This document shows positions 43,899 through 53,285 of a stretch of DNA of 64,000 nucleotides, piece by piece. The DNA is taken from NCBI RefSeq assembly GCF_021404405.1, contig NZ_JABFTV010000001.1, positions 124,001 to 188,000 of the forward strand, given 5' to 3'. The notes under the pieces are model-generated. The model saw nothing but the letters and a program-made list of their open reading frames with translations. It was not told the origin of the DNA and did no database searches. The number at the start of each line of letters is the position of its first letter. The first letter of the stretch is position 1. The DNA comes from Billgrantia aerodenitrificans (GTDB taxonomy: Bacteria > Pseudomonadota > Gammaproteobacteria > Pseudomonadales > Halomonadaceae). The position numbers and the translations under genes are program-made.

Positions 43899-43991
43899 GG
43901 AGAGGTGGCCGAGTGGCTGAAGGCGCTCCCCTGCTAAGGGAGTATGGGGTTTATAGCCCCATCGAGGGTTCGAATCCCTCCCTCTCCGCCA
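43899..43991 (+). tRNA. tRNA-Ser (anticodon GCU)
   Basis: Type II tRNA of 93 nt with CCA encoded. Acceptor GGAGAGG pairs with CCTCTCC, discriminator G. The anticodon stem CTCCC/GGGAG holds loop CTGCTAA (anticodon GCT), there is a long variable arm around TATGGGGTTTATAGCCCCA, and the T-loop is GGTTCGAATCC. Confidence 0.96.
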
Positions 43992-44054
43992 TACGACATG
44001 GATCCATTGTTCGATGCGTATCGTTAGATGCGTGATGGTTCGAAGTGTGATGAT

Positions 44055-44131
44055 GCGCCCGTAGCTCAGCTGGATAGAGTACCTGACTACGAATCAGGTG
44101 GTCGGAGGTTCGAATCCTCCCGGGCGCGCCA
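44055..44131 (+). tRNA. tRNA-Arg (anticodon ACG), copy 1
   Basis: 77 nt with encoded CCA. Acceptor GCGCCCG pairs with CGGGCGC; anticodon stem CCTGA/TCAGG with loop CTACGAA (anticodon ACG, read as inosine-CG); T-loop GGTTCGAATCC. Identical to the copy at 44237. Confidence 0.96.
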
Positions 44132-44236
44132 CGAAGCATGATGAAGCGGTCATGAAAATGAGCGTCGATCGTGTCTCCGCAAAGCGCATGATTCGAAGCA
44201 ATGGTGACTACCTGCAGGACCTCGGTCTTGCAATCC

Positions 44237-44313
44237 GCGCCCGTAGCTCAGCTGGATAGAGTACCTGACTACGAATCAGGTGGTCGGAGGTTCGAATCCT
44301 CCCGGGCGCGCCA
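44237..44313 (+). tRNA. tRNA-Arg (anticodon ACG), copy 2
   Basis: 77 nt, identical to the copy at 44055-44131 and 105 bp downstream of it. A terminator follows at 44319. Confidence 0.96.
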
Positions 44314-44318
44314 GATTC

Positions 44319-44351
44319 AAAAACCCGTCCTCCTGTGAGGACGGGTTTTTT
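44319..44351 (+). terminator. Rho-independent terminator after the tRNA cluster
   Basis: AACCCGTCCTC (44322-44332), loop CTGT, GAGGACGGGTT (44337-44347), then TTTT; A-rich on the other side, so it may also serve the convergent dus gene. Confidence 0.9.
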
Positions 44352-44371
44352 GCTTTTGTCAGCCCCTTTCT

Positions 44372-45439
44372 TCAGACGTGGCAGAGCGTGCCTGCAGGCG
44401 CTCCTGGCGGCGTGAGCCCGGGCTTCTGCGGCGCGTGCCCGAGCCCGGCCAGCAACCCTTCGAGCAGCCCTTCGAGATCGTTGATGCGCTTCACCGCCTG
44501 GAAGCGTCGCTCCGCTTCGTCGTTCCTATAGCGCATGTGGTTCAGCCACTGTTTTACCAGAGACGTGACAATGCGTTCGGGAAGTGTGCTACGCTGCAAT
44601 GCAGCATATTCGGCAAGGATGGCAGCCCGTTCCTGCCACTGCGTATCGGGCAGTCGCTCGCCGGTACTCAGCCAGTGGCGGATGCGAGGTGCCAGTAGCG
44701 GATCGGCAAGGGCGCCTCGGCCCAGCATGACGTCGCGGCAGCCGGACAGCGTGCGCGCCTTCCAGTAATCCTCCAGGCTCCAGATATCGCCGTTGGCGAC
44801 CACCGGAATCTGGATGTGACGGCGAATGCGGCCGATCCACTCCCAGTGGGCCGGTGGGCGATAGCCTTCGTCGCGGGTGCGTGCATGTACCACGAGCTGC
44901 GTAGCGCCGCCGTCGGCTGCCGCCTGGGCGCAGGCCAGCGCCAGGCGGCGATCAGAGAAGCCGAGGCGGACCTTGGCCGTCACCGGTATCGAGTCGCCTA
45001 CGGCGTTGTGAACCGCGGCCACGGCGGCCTGCACGCGACGTGGGTCGCGCAGTAGCGAGGCGCCGCCGTCGTGACGGTTGACCAGCTTGGCCGGGCAGCC
45101 GAAGTTGAGATCGATGGCGCGGGCGCCGAGGTCTCGCGCCTGCTCGGCGTTGGCCGCCAGCGCTTCGGGATCGCTGCCGAGCAGCTGTAGCGCCACGGGA
45201 ACCCCCGCCGGCGTGACTACCCCGGTTTCGAGCTCAGGGCAGTGGCGCAGGAAGACCTTGGGTGGCAGTCGTGCATCGACGACGCGGACGAACTCCGTCA
45301 CCGCCCAGTCGAAACCGGGGCGGCGGGTAAGCAGATCGCGGGCATGGGCATCGATCACGCCCTCCATGGGGGCGAGTCCGATCCTTCCTTGTAGTAAAAC
45401 AACAACGTTGGCTTCCACCATGGGGTGCTTGCAATTCAT
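44372..45439 (-). CDS. dusC: tRNA-dihydrouridine synthase, DusC type
   Basis: A 355-residue FMN enzyme that reduces a uridine in tRNA. Seen: the FMN-binding start RIGLAPMEGVIDAHARDLLTRR, the ALQLLGSDPEALAANA strand, the catalytic-cysteine motif IDLNFGCPAKLVNRHDGGASLL, TAKVRLGF, VVHARTRDEGYRPPAHW, IPVVANGDIWSLED, and VMLGRGALADPLLA. The APMEGVID and NFGCPAK.VNRH.GGA forms fit the DusC subgroup (U16) better than DusA or DusB. An alternative ATG at 45421 is possible and neither start has a good ribosome-binding site. It lies next to tRNA genes, which may be coincidence. Confidence 0.88.
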   Translation of the reverse strand: MNCKHPMVEANVVVLLQGRIGLAPMEGVIDAHARDLLTRRPGFDWAVTEFVRVVDARLPPKVFLRHCPELETGVVTPAGVPVALQLLGSDPEALAANAEQARDLGARAIDLNFGCPAKLVNRHDGGASLLRDPRRVQAAVAAVHNAVGDSIPVTAKVRLGFSDRRLALACAQAAADGGATQLVVHARTRDEGYRPPAHWEWIGRIRRHIQIPVVANGDIWSLEDYWKARTLSGCRDVMLGRGALADPLLAPRIRHWLSTGERLPDTQWQERAAILAEYAALQRSTLPERIVTSLVKQWLNHMRYRNDEAERRFQAVKRINDLEGLLEGLLAGLGHAPQKPGLTPPGAPAGTLCHV

Positions 45440-45539
45440 CCGGAGTGTGGCAGTTTAGATGGCCAACTTTTAAACGCTTGGCGTCATGTTTGCGGCAATT
45501 TAGCTCAAGAACTCGGCTCAAGAACAAGGGGGAGTAAGC

Positions 45540-45785
45540 ATGCAGGATGAGCAGTTGCTACTCGATGGCCTGGCCCTGATGGGGGTCGGCATGGGTTTCG
45601 TTTTTGTTTTTCTTACCATTCTGGTGCTGGCCACCACCCTGATGTCACTGGTGGTTCGCCGCCTGGCGCCGTCCCCTGCTTCCCCGGCCACTGCGCCGAC
45701 CTCGACCACGCCATCCGCCAAGGATGACGCCGAAATCATGGCCGTCATCAGCACCGCCATCCATCGCTATCGTCAGCGCCGCTGA
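45540..45785 (+). CDS. oadG: Oxaloacetate decarboxylase gamma subunit (Na+ pump)
   Basis: An 81-residue membrane protein: one helix at about residues 10-38 ([30 protein letters not shown]), a Pro/Ala/Ser-rich linker, and a C-terminal segment [20 protein letters not shown] typical of OadG. It holds the alpha and beta subunits together and carries zinc in characterised pumps. A GGGGGAG ribosome-binding site precedes the ATG. First gene of oadGAB. Confidence 0.9.
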   Translation: MQDEQLLLDGLALMGVGMGFVFVFLTILVLATTLMSLVVRRLAPSPASPATAPTSTTPSAKDDAEIMAVISTAIHRYRQRR

Positions 45786-45841
45786 CGGCTGGCAGCGAAC
45801 GCAATACTACTACACAACACGTCATTCACGGGGTCATTGTC

Positions 45842-47674
45842 ATGAGCGAGACCAATCGCCCGCTGGGCATCACCGACGTCGTCCTGCGCGACGCCCACCA
45901 GTCGCTGTTTGCCACCCGCATGCGGCTCGACGACATGCTGCCGATCGCCGAGAAGCTCGACCGGGTCGGCTTCTGGTCGCTGGAGTCCTGGGGCGGTGCC
46001 ACCTTCGACGCCTGTATCCGCTACCTCGGCGAGGATCCGTGGGAGCGGATACGCGCGTTGAAGGAGGCCATGCCCAATACGCCGCAGCAGATGCTGCTGC
46101 GTGGCCAGAACCTGCTCGGCTACCGCCATTACGCCGACGACGTGGTCGACCGCTTCGTCGAACGGGCCAAGACCAACGGCGTCGACGTGTTCCGCGTGTT
46201 CGATGCCATGAACGACCCGCGCAACCTGGAGCGGGCCATCAAGGCCGTGCGCAAGGTGGGCGGTCACGCTCAGGGCACCATCTCTTATACCGTGAGCCCG
46301 GTGCACACCCTCGACAGTTGGGTCGAGCTGGCCGAGACAATCGCCGACATGGGCGCCGACTCGCTGGCGATCAAGGACATGGCCGGCCTGCTGGCCCCCT
46401 ACGATGCCTATGAGCTGGTCACGCGACTGAAGAAGGCGCTGTCGATCCCGATCCACATGCAGTGCCATGCCACCACCGGCATGTCCACCGCCGCCATCCT
46501 CAAGGCGGTGGAGGCCGGTATCGACAACGTCGACACGGCCATCTCGTCCATGTCGATGACCTATGGCCACAGTCCCACCGAGTCAGTGGTGGCGATTCTC
46601 AAGGGTACCGAGCGCGACACCAATCTCGACCTCGAGCTGCTCGAGGATATCGCCGGTTACTTCCGCGAAGTGCGCAAGAAGTACGCTGCCTTCGAGGGCT
46701 CGCTCAAGGGCATCGATTCGCGCATCCTGGTGGCCCAGGTGCCCGGCGGCATGCTCACCAACATGGAGAGCCAGCTCAAGGAGCAGGGTGCCGGCGACAA
46801 GCTCGACGACGTGCTGGCCGAGATCCCCCGTGTGCGCGAGGACCTGGGTTTCATCCCGCTGGTCACGCCCACCTCGCAGATCGTCGGCACCCAGGCAGTG
46901 ATGAACGTGATGATGGGCGAGCGCTACAAGTCGATCTCCAAGGAGGTTCAGGCGCTGCTCAAAGGCGAGTACGGCGCCGCGCCGGCGCCCTTCGACAAGG
47001 CGCTGCAGAGTCGCGTGCTGGAGGGTGGTGAGCCGATCACCTGTCGCCCTGCCGATCTGCTTGAAGACGAAATGGACCGGCTCGCCGCCGAACTCAAGGA
47101 GAAGGCCAAGACCGACGGCATTCGCCTCGCCGAAGGCGAGCGCGAGATCGACGATGTCCTCACCTATGCGCTGTTCCCGCAGATCGGGCTGAAGTTCCTC
47201 AAGAACCGCGACAATCCCGATGCCTTCGAACCGGCCCCCCAGGCGCCGGGGCAGGAGGCCAGCCTGCCGGTGACCGCTCAGAAGGGCGAGGACAAGCTGC
47301 CGGCGACGCGTGCGGCGGCGCCTGCCGGCCCCGAGACCTATACGGTCAAGGTCAACGGCAAGCAGTACGTGGTGGAAGTGGCCGAGGGCGGCGAGATCGG
47401 TGCCGTGTCGGAGTCGGCCGCCCAGTCGGCGGCTCAGCCGGCGGCGGGTGTCGCAGGCTCGTCGGGTGAAACGATCACCGCCCCGCTGGCCGGCAACATC
47501 TTCAAGGTCAACGTGCGCCCCGGCGACAGCGTGCAGGAAGGCGATGTGGTGATCATCCTCGAGGCAATGAAGATGGAAACCGAAGTGCGGGCCGCCAGCA
47601 GCGGTACCGTGTCCGAGGTCAAGGTCGGTGAGGGCGACAGCGTCGCCGTCGGCGACACGCTGATCGTGCTGTAA
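45842..47674 (+). CDS. oadA: Oxaloacetate decarboxylase alpha subunit (biotin carboxyltransferase)
   Basis: A 610-residue cytoplasmic subunit that moves the carboxyl group of oxaloacetate to biotin. The N-terminal HMGL-like carboxyltransferase domain shows [38 protein letters not shown] and the metal ligands in [11 protein letters not shown]. The C-terminal biotinyl domain ends with [11 protein letters not shown], in which the Lys carries biotin. Between them is the usual Pro/Ala-rich linker (about 470-530). The biotin carboxyl is then decarboxylated by OadB with sodium export. 56 bp after oadG and 11 bp before oadB. Confidence 0.96.
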   Translation: MSETNRPLGITDVVLRDAHQSLFATRMRLDDMLPIAEKLDRVGFWSLESWGGATFDACIRYLGEDPWERIRALKEAMPNTPQQMLLRGQNLLGYRHYADDVVDRFVERAKTNGVDVFRVFDAMNDPRNLERAIKAVRKVGGHAQGTISYTVSPVHTLDSWVELAETIADMGADSLAIKDMAGLLAPYDAYELVTRLKKALSIPIHMQCHATTGMSTAAILKAVEAGIDNVDTAISSMSMTYGHSPTESVVAILKGTERDTNLDLELLEDIAGYFREVRKKYAAFEGSLKGIDSRILVAQVPGGMLTNMESQLKEQGAGDKLDDVLAEIPRVREDLGFIPLVTPTSQIVGTQAVMNVMMGERYKSISKEVQALLKGEYGAAPAPFDKALQSRVLEGGEPITCRPADLLEDEMDRLAAELKEKAKTDGIRLAEGEREIDDVLTYALFPQIGLKFLKNRDNPDAFEPAPQAPGQEASLPVTAQKGEDKLPATRAAAPAGPETYTVKVNGKQYVVEVAEGGEIGAVSESAAQSAAQPAAGVAGSSGETITAPLAGNIFKVNVRPGDSVQEGDVVIILEAMKMETEVRAASSGTVSEVKVGEGDSVAVGDTLIVL

Positions 47675-47685
47675 GGGCTTCTACC

Positions 47686-49008
47686 ATGGAAAAGCTGTTG
47701 ACCCTGTGGGAGGGTTCCGGCCTCTACAACCTGACCTTCGGCCAGGTGGTCATGATCCTGGTGGGCCTGGTGCTGCTCTACCTGGCGATTGCCAAGAAGT
47801 TCGAGCCGCTGCTGCTGGTGCCGATCGGCTTCGGCGGCATACTCGCCAACATTCCCGAGGCGGGCCTGGCGATCTCGGCGCTGGATCAGGCCATCGAAGT
47901 GGCGCGCCCGGCGGTGCTGCAGCAGATGGCGGCGGCGCTCGGCGCTACGCTCGATCCGCTGGCCGGCGAGGAGGCGTGGCGCGCCACGCTAAAGGCGCTA
48001 GTCGACAACGGTGCTGCACCGGATCAGGTCCGCGCCGCCCGGGACATCGCCCTGAACGTCGGCTACGGCGACGGGCTGCTCTACGTCTTCTACTCTCTGG
48101 CCGTGGCTTCGGGCATCGCACCGCTGCTGATCTTCATGGGCGTGGGGGCGATGACCGACTTCGGCCCGCTGCTGGCCAACCCGCGCACCCTGTTCCTGGG
48201 AGCGGCGGCGCAGTTCGGCATCTTCGCCACCCTGTTCGGCGCGGTTGGCATGTCGGCTCTGGGCTGGATGGACTTCTCCATCGAGCAGGCCGCGGCCATC
48301 GGCATCATCGGCGGTGCCGACGGGCCGACCTCGATCTACGTGTCGAGCGTGCTGGCGCCGGAGCTGCTGGGTGCCATCGCCGTGGCAGCCTACGCCTACA
48401 TGGCACTGGTGCCGATGCTGCAGCCGCCGATCATGCGGCTGCTGACCACGCGCAAGGAGCGCGCGATAGCGATGACGCAGCTGCGTCCGGTCTCCAAGCT
48501 GGAGAAGATCGCCTTCCCCCTGCTGCTGCTGATGCTGGTGGCGCTGTTCCTGCCCGATGCCGCGCCGCTGCTGGGCATGTTCTGCTTCGGCAACCTGATG
48601 CGCGAGTGCGGCGTGGTGGAGCGACTGACCGATACCGCGCAGAACGCCCTGATCAACATCGTCACCATCGTGCTGGGGCTGGCCGTGGGCTCGCGGCTGA
48701 TGGCCGAGAGCTTCCTCGCGTTGGAGACGCTGGGCATCATGGCGCTGGGCATGGTGGCCTTCGCCATCGGTACCGCGGCCGGGGTGCTCATGGCCAAGCT
48801 GATGAACCTGGTGAGCCGCATGCCGATCAACCCGCTGATCGGTGCCGCCGGGGTGTCGGCGGTGCCGATGGCGGCACGGGTCGCCAACAAGGTGGGGCTC
48901 GAGTCCAACCCGCACAACTTCCTGCTCATGCACGCCATGGGTCCCAACGTGGCCGGCGTCATCGGCTCGGCGGTGGCCGCCGGGGTGATGATCAAGTACC
49001 TGGGCTAG
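47686..49008 (+). CDS. oadB: Oxaloacetate decarboxylase beta subunit (Na+ pump channel)
   Basis: A 440-residue polytopic membrane protein that decarboxylates carboxybiotin and exports sodium. Characteristic stretches: [68 protein letters not shown], the highly conserved [20 protein letters not shown], and [27 protein letters not shown] at the C-terminus. An insertion of about 60 residues around 60-130 separates the first helices. The Na+ pump suits a salt-adapted organism. Confidence 0.96.
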   Translation: MEKLLTLWEGSGLYNLTFGQVVMILVGLVLLYLAIAKKFEPLLLVPIGFGGILANIPEAGLAISALDQAIEVARPAVLQQMAAALGATLDPLAGEEAWRATLKALVDNGAAPDQVRAARDIALNVGYGDGLLYVFYSLAVASGIAPLLIFMGVGAMTDFGPLLANPRTLFLGAAAQFGIFATLFGAVGMSALGWMDFSIEQAAAIGIIGGADGPTSIYVSSVLAPELLGAIAVAAYAYMALVPMLQPPIMRLLTTRKERAIAMTQLRPVSKLEKIAFPLLLLMLVALFLPDAAPLLGMFCFGNLMRECGVVERLTDTAQNALINIVTIVLGLAVGSRLMAESFLALETLGIMALGMVAFAIGTAAGVLMAKLMNLVSRMPINPLIGAAGVSAVPMAARVANKVGLESNPHNFLLMHAMGPNVAGVIGSAVAAGVMIKYLG

Positions 49009-49025
49009 CAGGGCCTCGATGAGTA

Positions 49026-49057
49026 ACGACTACGGCACCCGAGGGTGCCGTAGTCGT
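49026..49057. terminator. Bidirectional hairpin between oadB and the gamma-glutamyltransferase gene
   Basis: A near-perfect 14-15-bp stem, ACGACTACGGCACC with GGTGCCGTAGTCGT, between two convergent genes. No long T-run, but the position fits a shared terminator. Confidence 0.75.
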
Positions 49058-49071
49058 TCATGCAGGTCACG

Positions 49072-50679
49072 CTACCAGGGCAGCACGGCACCGTCGGTAC
49101 GCGGCTCGGTGCCGCCGCACAGTACGCCGGATGCCGGGTCGCGCAGGATGATCTGGCCGCGACCGAAGCTGATCGTGTCGGCGAGCTTGACGATGTGGTG
49201 GCCGCGCCGTGCCAGGGCTTGCGCCAGGTGGTCGGGGAAATGCGGCTCCACCTCGACGGTCTTGCCCTTGGTCCACTTCCAGCGCGGCATGTCCAGGGCC
49301 GCCTGAGGATTGAGCCGGTCCTCGAGCATTGCGGTGATCACCTGCACGTGGCCCTGGGGCTGCATGTAGCCGCCCATCACCCCGAACGGCCCCATTGCTT
49401 GACCATCCCGGGTGATGAAGCCGGGGATGATGGTGTGATAGGTACGCTTGCCCGGAGCCAGGGCATTGGCGTGGTCGGCATCGAGAGAGAAGGAGGCACC
49501 GCGGTTCTGCAGGCTGATGCCGGTGCCCGGGATCACGATGCCCGAGCCGAAGCCGTGGAAGTTGCTCTGGATGAACGACACCATGTTGCCCTCGCCATCG
49601 GCGGTGGCCAGATAGACGGTACCGCCCATGATCGGGTTGCCGTGGACCGGGTCGACGGCTTTCTCCCCGATCAGTCCGGCGCGCTGTGCCAGGTAATCGC
49701 CGGCGAGCATCTGCTCGACGCTCGGCTGCATGGCGTCGCGCTCGGTGATGTAGTTCAGTCCATCCACATAGGCCAGCTTGGTGGCCTCGATACGCCGATG
49801 CAGCGTCTCTACCGGGTCGCGCCCCTCCGCCCCCATCTGCTCGAGCATGCCGAGGGCTTGCAGCGCGATCATGCCGGAGCCGTTGGGGGGAATTTCCCAG
49901 ATGTCGTGGCCGCGGTAGCGCGTGGAAATGGGTTCGACCCATTCCGGCTGGAAGGCGGCCAGGTCCGCCTTGCGCAGCAGACCGCCGTGCTCGCGGAAGA
50001 AGGCATCGATCTTGTCGGCCAGCTCGCCCTCGTAGAAGGCGCGGCCCTTGGTCTCGGCGATGGCGCGCAGCGAGCTGGCGTGGCCTGTCGACGACCAGCG
50101 CTCGCCGGGCCTGGGCGCGCGACCCTCGATTGCAAAGGTATCGAACCACGGCTTGAAGGCAGCATCGTCATAGGCCGAGTAGGTGTGGAAGGACTCGTCC
50201 CACATCTGGTGGGCCACCGGGGTGACCGCATAGCCCTGCTCGGCCAGTGCCACTGCGGGGGCAAGCAGGTCGGCGAAGGGCAGCTTGCCGAAGCGCTCGG
50301 AGAGGGCCGCCCATGCCGCCGGCGCGCCGGGCACGGTGACCGGCAGCAGGCCGTGAAGAGGCATGTTGGCATGACCCAGTGCCTTCATGGTCTCGATGGT
50401 GGCGGCCTGGGGGGCCGGCCCGCTGGCATTCAAGCCGTGCAGCTTGCCGTCGATCCAGACGATGGCGAAGGCGTCGCTGCCGATGCCGTTGGAGGTTGGC
50501 TCGACCACGCTCAGCGCTGCGGCGCTGGCGATGGCGGCATCCACGGCATTGCCCCCCTTCTGAAGGATCTGCATGCCCACCTGGGCGGCCACCGGCTGGG
50601 AGGTGGCGACCATGCCGCGGGTGCCGAAGGCGGCCATGCGTCGTGAAGGGCTGGGGTAGTAAAGCGCATCGTGTTGCAT
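49072..50679 (-). CDS. Gamma-glutamyltransferase family protein, no signal peptide
   Basis: A 535-residue Ntn-hydrolase of the gamma-glutamyltransferase/cephalosporin acylase family. Seen: GTRGMVATSQPVAAQVGMQILQKGGNAVDAAIASAAALSVVEP, NSGSGM-like PNGSGMIALQALGMLE, the probable self-cleavage and nucleophile site at Thr in IMGGTVYLATADGEGNMVSFIQS, and the C-terminal GGYMQPQGHVQVITAMLE, ALDMPRWKW. The ATG at 50679 has AAGGA upstream; the protein then starts directly with the catalytic domain and lacks a signal peptide, so it should be cytoplasmic, unlike classical periplasmic GGT. It is the third gene after the split CHR transporter (43 bp), so its substrate may be what that transporter carries. 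Substrate unknown. Confidence 0.88.
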   Translation of the reverse strand: MQHDALYYPSPSRRMAAFGTRGMVATSQPVAAQVGMQILQKGGNAVDAAIASAAALSVVEPTSNGIGSDAFAIVWIDGKLHGLNASGPAPQAATIETMKALGHANMPLHGLLPVTVPGAPAAWAALSERFGKLPFADLLAPAVALAEQGYAVTPVAHQMWDESFHTYSAYDDAAFKPWFDTFAIEGRAPRPGERWSSTGHASSLRAIAETKGRAFYEGELADKIDAFFREHGGLLRKADLAAFQPEWVEPISTRYRGHDIWEIPPNGSGMIALQALGMLEQMGAEGRDPVETLHRRIEATKLAYVDGLNYITERDAMQPSVEQMLAGDYLAQRAGLIGEKAVDPVHGNPIMGGTVYLATADGEGNMVSFIQSNFHGFGSGIVIPGTGISLQNRGASFSLDADHANALAPGKRTYHTIIPGFITRDGQAMGPFGVMGGYMQPQGHVQVITAMLEDRLNPQAALDMPRWKWTKGKTVEVEPHFPDHLAQALARRGHHIVKLADTISFGRGQIILRDPASGVLCGGTEPRTDGAVLPW

Positions 50680-50722
50680 AAGGGATCCTTGAGGGGCTTG
50701 TTGATGGCAGGCGGCGGGCGTC

Positions 50723-51253
50723 TCAGCCCAGGAACAGGCCACCATAAACCAGAGCGCCGAGTACCACGAAGGCCGGGTGGGTACGAAAACGCAGCAAGGC
50801 GACCGCGGCCACCGCACCGATCAGCAGCGTGTGGAGCAGACCGGCGTTATTGATGCCCTCACTGAAGAAGCTCCAGGTCAGCCAGGCCATCATCATGGCA
50901 ATGACGGGGCGTACCCACTGGCTCATGCACTGAACCCGCGGCGAGTTGCGGTGACGATGGAGCAACCCCAGCGCACACAGCATCAGCAAAAGCGAGGGGG
51001 CCACTGTCGCCAGCACCGCCACCATGGCGCCGCTGATACCGGCGACGTCATAGCCCACGTAGCCGGCCATCTTGGTGGCGATGGGGCTGGGCAAGGCGTT
51101 GCCCAGCGCCAGGGTCTCGGCAAATTGTTGTGCGTTCATCCAGCCGTAGCGACCCACCACCTCGGCTTCGATCAGAGGGATGATGGCCGGCCCACCGCCA
51201 TAACCGATGATGTTGGGAATGAAGAAGGCGAGGAACAGCTCCCCATAGATCAT
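50723..51253 (-). CDS. CHR-family (chromate transporter-like) half protein, second subunit, cassette 1
   Basis: A 176-residue membrane protein with one CHR domain: ELFLAFFIPNIIGYGGGPAIIPLIEAEVVGRYGWMNAQQFAETLALGNALPSPIATKMAGYVGYDVAG, then four to five more hydrophobic segments. It overlaps the preceding CHR gene by 4 bp (ATGA); the two halves together correspond to one full-length ChrA. It is closely similar to 55081-55611 in cassette 2. No chrB/chrC-like gene is near, so chromate as substrate is not supported by context; an anion or organic acid is possible. Confidence 0.85.
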   Translation of the reverse strand: MIYGELFLAFFIPNIIGYGGGPAIIPLIEAEVVGRYGWMNAQQFAETLALGNALPSPIATKMAGYVGYDVAGISGAMVAVLATVAPSLLLMLCALGLLHRHRNSPRVQCMSQWVRPVIAMMMAWLTWSFFSEGINNAGLLHTLLIGAVAAVALLRFRTHPAFVVLGALVYGGLFLG

Positions 51254-51819
51254 GATGCACCCGCCTTGCGAGGCATGGGCCTCAGTAGCGCCGCCGCCAG
51301 GATGCCGCCGATCACCAGGCCGGGATGCACGCCTAGCAGGTAGATCAGCACGCCGGCCGCCGCCGCCATCGCGAGACTGACCAGCCAGCCGAGCACCAAC
51401 TGCGACTTGTCGAGGAAGTCCCAGGCCAATTGACCCATCATCACCATCACCACCGGTACCACCGCTTGGCCCATACCGCGGATCCAGGCGACGTCGCGGT
51501 AGCGGCTGAATACCGTGAGCAGAGCAATCATGGCCACGATCATGGGTATGATGACGGCACCCACGGCAACGATGCAGCCGAGCGTGCCGGCGACCCGGTA
51601 GCCGATATAGCCGGGCATCTTGGTGGCGATGGGGCCGGGTAGGGTATTGCCGATAGCCAGGATGTCAGCGAACTCCTCGTCGCTGAGCCAGGCATGGCGT
51701 TTGACTACCTCTTCCCGTACCAGGGGTATCATGGAGGGGCCGCCGCCGAAGCCAAGCAGGCCGATGCGTGTGAAGGCCCAGAACAAGGTGCCAAGGGGCG
51801 CTTTGCTGGGCGCCTTCAT
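51250..51819 (-). CDS. CHR-family half protein, first subunit, cassette 1
   Basis: A 189-residue membrane protein with a CHR domain: GTLFWAFTRIGLLGFGGGPSMIPLVREEVVKRHAWLSDEEFADILAIGNTLPGPIATKMPGYIGYRVAGTLG, with the family motifs GFGGGP and LPGPIATK, then MIVAMIALLTVF and further helices to residue 180. First gene of the unit CHR1-CHR2-ggt. It is divergent from a GntR gene with 154 bp between them that contains an ATCGAT-centred palindrome. Its closest relative here is the first CHR gene of cassette 2 (55608-56180). Confidence 0.85.
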   Translation of the reverse strand: MKAPSKAPLGTLFWAFTRIGLLGFGGGPSMIPLVREEVVKRHAWLSDEEFADILAIGNTLPGPIATKMPGYIGYRVAGTLGCIVAVGAVIIPMIVAMIALLTVFSRYRDVAWIRGMGQAVVPVVMVMMGQLAWDFLDKSQLVLGWLVSLAMAAAAGVLIYLLGVHPGLVIGGILAAALLRPMPRKAGAS

Positions 51820-51888
51820 GCGGCTACCTCATGTACATCGGTAATGGGAGCGATGATTGATTTAGTGTTCATCTGTCTTCTTAATGAT

Positions 51889-51904
51889 AAAAAATCGATT
51901 GTTT
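51889..51904. promoter_or_regulatory. ATCGAT-centred palindrome, candidate GntR operator of cassette 1
   Basis: AAAAAATCGATTGTTT is a 16-bp palindrome with one mismatched pair. It lies between the divergent CHR and GntR genes, matching the position and sequence of the palindrome at 56265-56280 in cassette 2. Confidence 0.55.
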
Positions 51905-51973
51905 GGGCTAGAATATAGGTTGAGCCCGAAAGCCGCGTCAACCTTCGTTGCCCAAACGAGCTGAGGAGGGAGC

Positions 51974-52642
51974 ATGGGGATACCCAAACGCCAGGTGTCG
52001 TCGACAGCATCCAGCCGCATCTACGACACCCTGCGACAAGACCTGATCAACGGTCGTTTTACTGCCGGCGAAAAGGTCGCTATCAGCGCGCTCAAGGAGC
52101 GCTATGAGATCGGGCTGAGTCCGCTACGTGAGGCGCTGAATCGCCTGGCGGCTCACGGTTTGCTGATCCAGGAGAACCAGCGCGGTTTCCGCGTGCCCAG
52201 CATGGAGCGCAGCGAGCTCGACGATATCGCCGAGATGCGTCGCGAACTCGAAGGCATGGCACTGGAGCGTGCCATCCGTTTGGGCGATGCCGAATGGGAG
52301 TCCGAGTTGCTGGCCGCTGCGCACCGCTTGAAGCGGGCCGACATGGCGCCGGACAAGGTCGAGGAGTGGGAGCATTTCCATGCCTGTTTCCACCGCACCC
52401 TGGTGGCACCCTGCGGCTCGGCTTGGTTATTGCGCTTCATTGCGCAGCTGCATGATCAGTTCGACCGCTATCGGCGCATGGCACCGGAGGCACCCGAGGT
52501 GCGTCGTGTGCTGGACGCTCAGCATGGCGAGTTGGTGGAGCTGGCGTTGGAGCGTGATATCAAATCGGCTCGAGCGCTGATGGACGACCACATTCAGCGT
52601 TCGTATCAGGTGGCTCTGCAAGGTGTGTTGTCACCGGCCTGA
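51974..52642 (+). CDS. GntR-family transcriptional regulator, FCD type, cassette 1
   Basis: A 222-residue regulator. The N-terminal winged helix-turn-helix (about residues 12-80) shows SRIYDTLRQDLINGRFTAGEKVAISALKERYEIGLSPLREALNRLAAHGLLIQENQRGFRV; a C-terminal FCD ligand-binding domain follows (about 88-215) with IAEMRRELEGMALERAI, and histidines in WEHFHACFHRTLVAPCGS that may bind a metal. It is a close paralogue of the regulator at 56356. It probably controls the divergent CHR-CHR-ggt unit in response to a small carboxylate-type ligand; the ligand is unknown. Confidence 0.9.
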   Translation: MGIPKRQVSSTASSRIYDTLRQDLINGRFTAGEKVAISALKERYEIGLSPLREALNRLAAHGLLIQENQRGFRVPSMERSELDDIAEMRRELEGMALERAIRLGDAEWESELLAAAHRLKRADMAPDKVEEWEHFHACFHRTLVAPCGSAWLLRFIAQLHDQFDRYRRMAPEAPEVRRVLDAQHGELVELALERDIKSARALMDDHIQRSYQVALQGVLSPA

Positions 52643-52769
52643 TTCGTAGCAAGCAGGTCTCGCGTGCCGTGCAGCCATGCTTGCAGTCTCTTCCGCGGTC
52701 AGCGAGAAACCGATGGCGGCACAGGTTGCCAACGAATCGGTATTGGCTCGCCTGGCCGCCTGTCGCCGC

Positions 52770-53111
52770 TCATGAGGCCGTAACGCCACCGGCTCGGCTC
52801 GGCTGGCTGCTGCCGGCCGCACTGTCCTGAGCCAGCTCGAGATCCTCTTCCACCCACAGCTGGCAGGCGAGCCGGTAGCCCTGTTCCAGGCGCTCTCCCA
52901 GCATCTTCTTCTCCTTCCAGTTGGGCTCGGGCAATGCTTCACCTCCCTTGAGCACCTTGCACATGCACTTGGCGCACTTGCCCATACCGCAGCCGTAGCT
53001 CAGGTGGGGGTAGGGAAACTGGCGGATGCCGGCGCGCACCACCAGGTTGGTGTTGGGCTGGACTTCGCCTTCGAAGACCTCGCCGTTCTTGTGGATCGTG
53101 ATCAGGGGCAT
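52770..53111 (-). CDS. Plant-type 2Fe-2S ferredoxin (first copy)
   Basis: A 113-residue single-domain [2Fe-2S] ferredoxin. Ligand pattern: Cys residues in LSYGCGMGKCAKCMCKVL (C-x4-C-x2-C) and the fourth in YRLACQLW, preceded by LEQGYRLAC, shared with the ferredoxin at 60453. The N-terminal strand PLITIHKNGEVFEGEVQPNTNLVVRAGIRQFPYP is typical. The ATG at 53111 is preferred to a GTG 9 bp upstream. A near-palindromic operator with the GGTATACC core lies about 105 bp before the start, also found before the creatininase gene. It likely donates electrons to an oxygenase or receives them from the reductase at 60822. Confidence 0.88.
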   Translation of the reverse strand: MPLITIHKNGEVFEGEVQPNTNLVVRAGIRQFPYPHLSYGCGMGKCAKCMCKVLKGGEALPEPNWKEKKMLGERLEQGYRLACQLWVEEDLELAQDSAAGSSQPSRAGGVTAS

Positions 53112-53215
53112 GAGGGTCACCTAGTCGTTATCGTCAGATTGCGCATCGCGCTTCCATGTCGCTCTTCCATGTCTCTCGGGCGTAACGCGCGATGCCTGTC
53201 GTCTGCATTGCCTTT

Positions 53216-53239
53216 TGGCATATGGTATACCATGTGCCA
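53216..53239. promoter_or_regulatory. 24-bp palindromic operator before the first ferredoxin gene
   Basis: The core ATGGTATACCAT (53222-53233) is a perfect palindrome. The arms TGGCA (53216-53220) and TGCCA (53235-53239) extend the symmetry with one mismatched pair. Its first 17 bases recur exactly at 57067-57083. Confidence 0.7.
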
Positions 53240-53285
53240 GTTGTGAGGTTTCGTCAACCCTACATTGCGCTATTTTTTGCGGCCC

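Noticed and set aside
43951..44139. Short minus-strand open frame
   Set aside because: It is the reverse of tRNA-Ser and tRNA-Arg genes.
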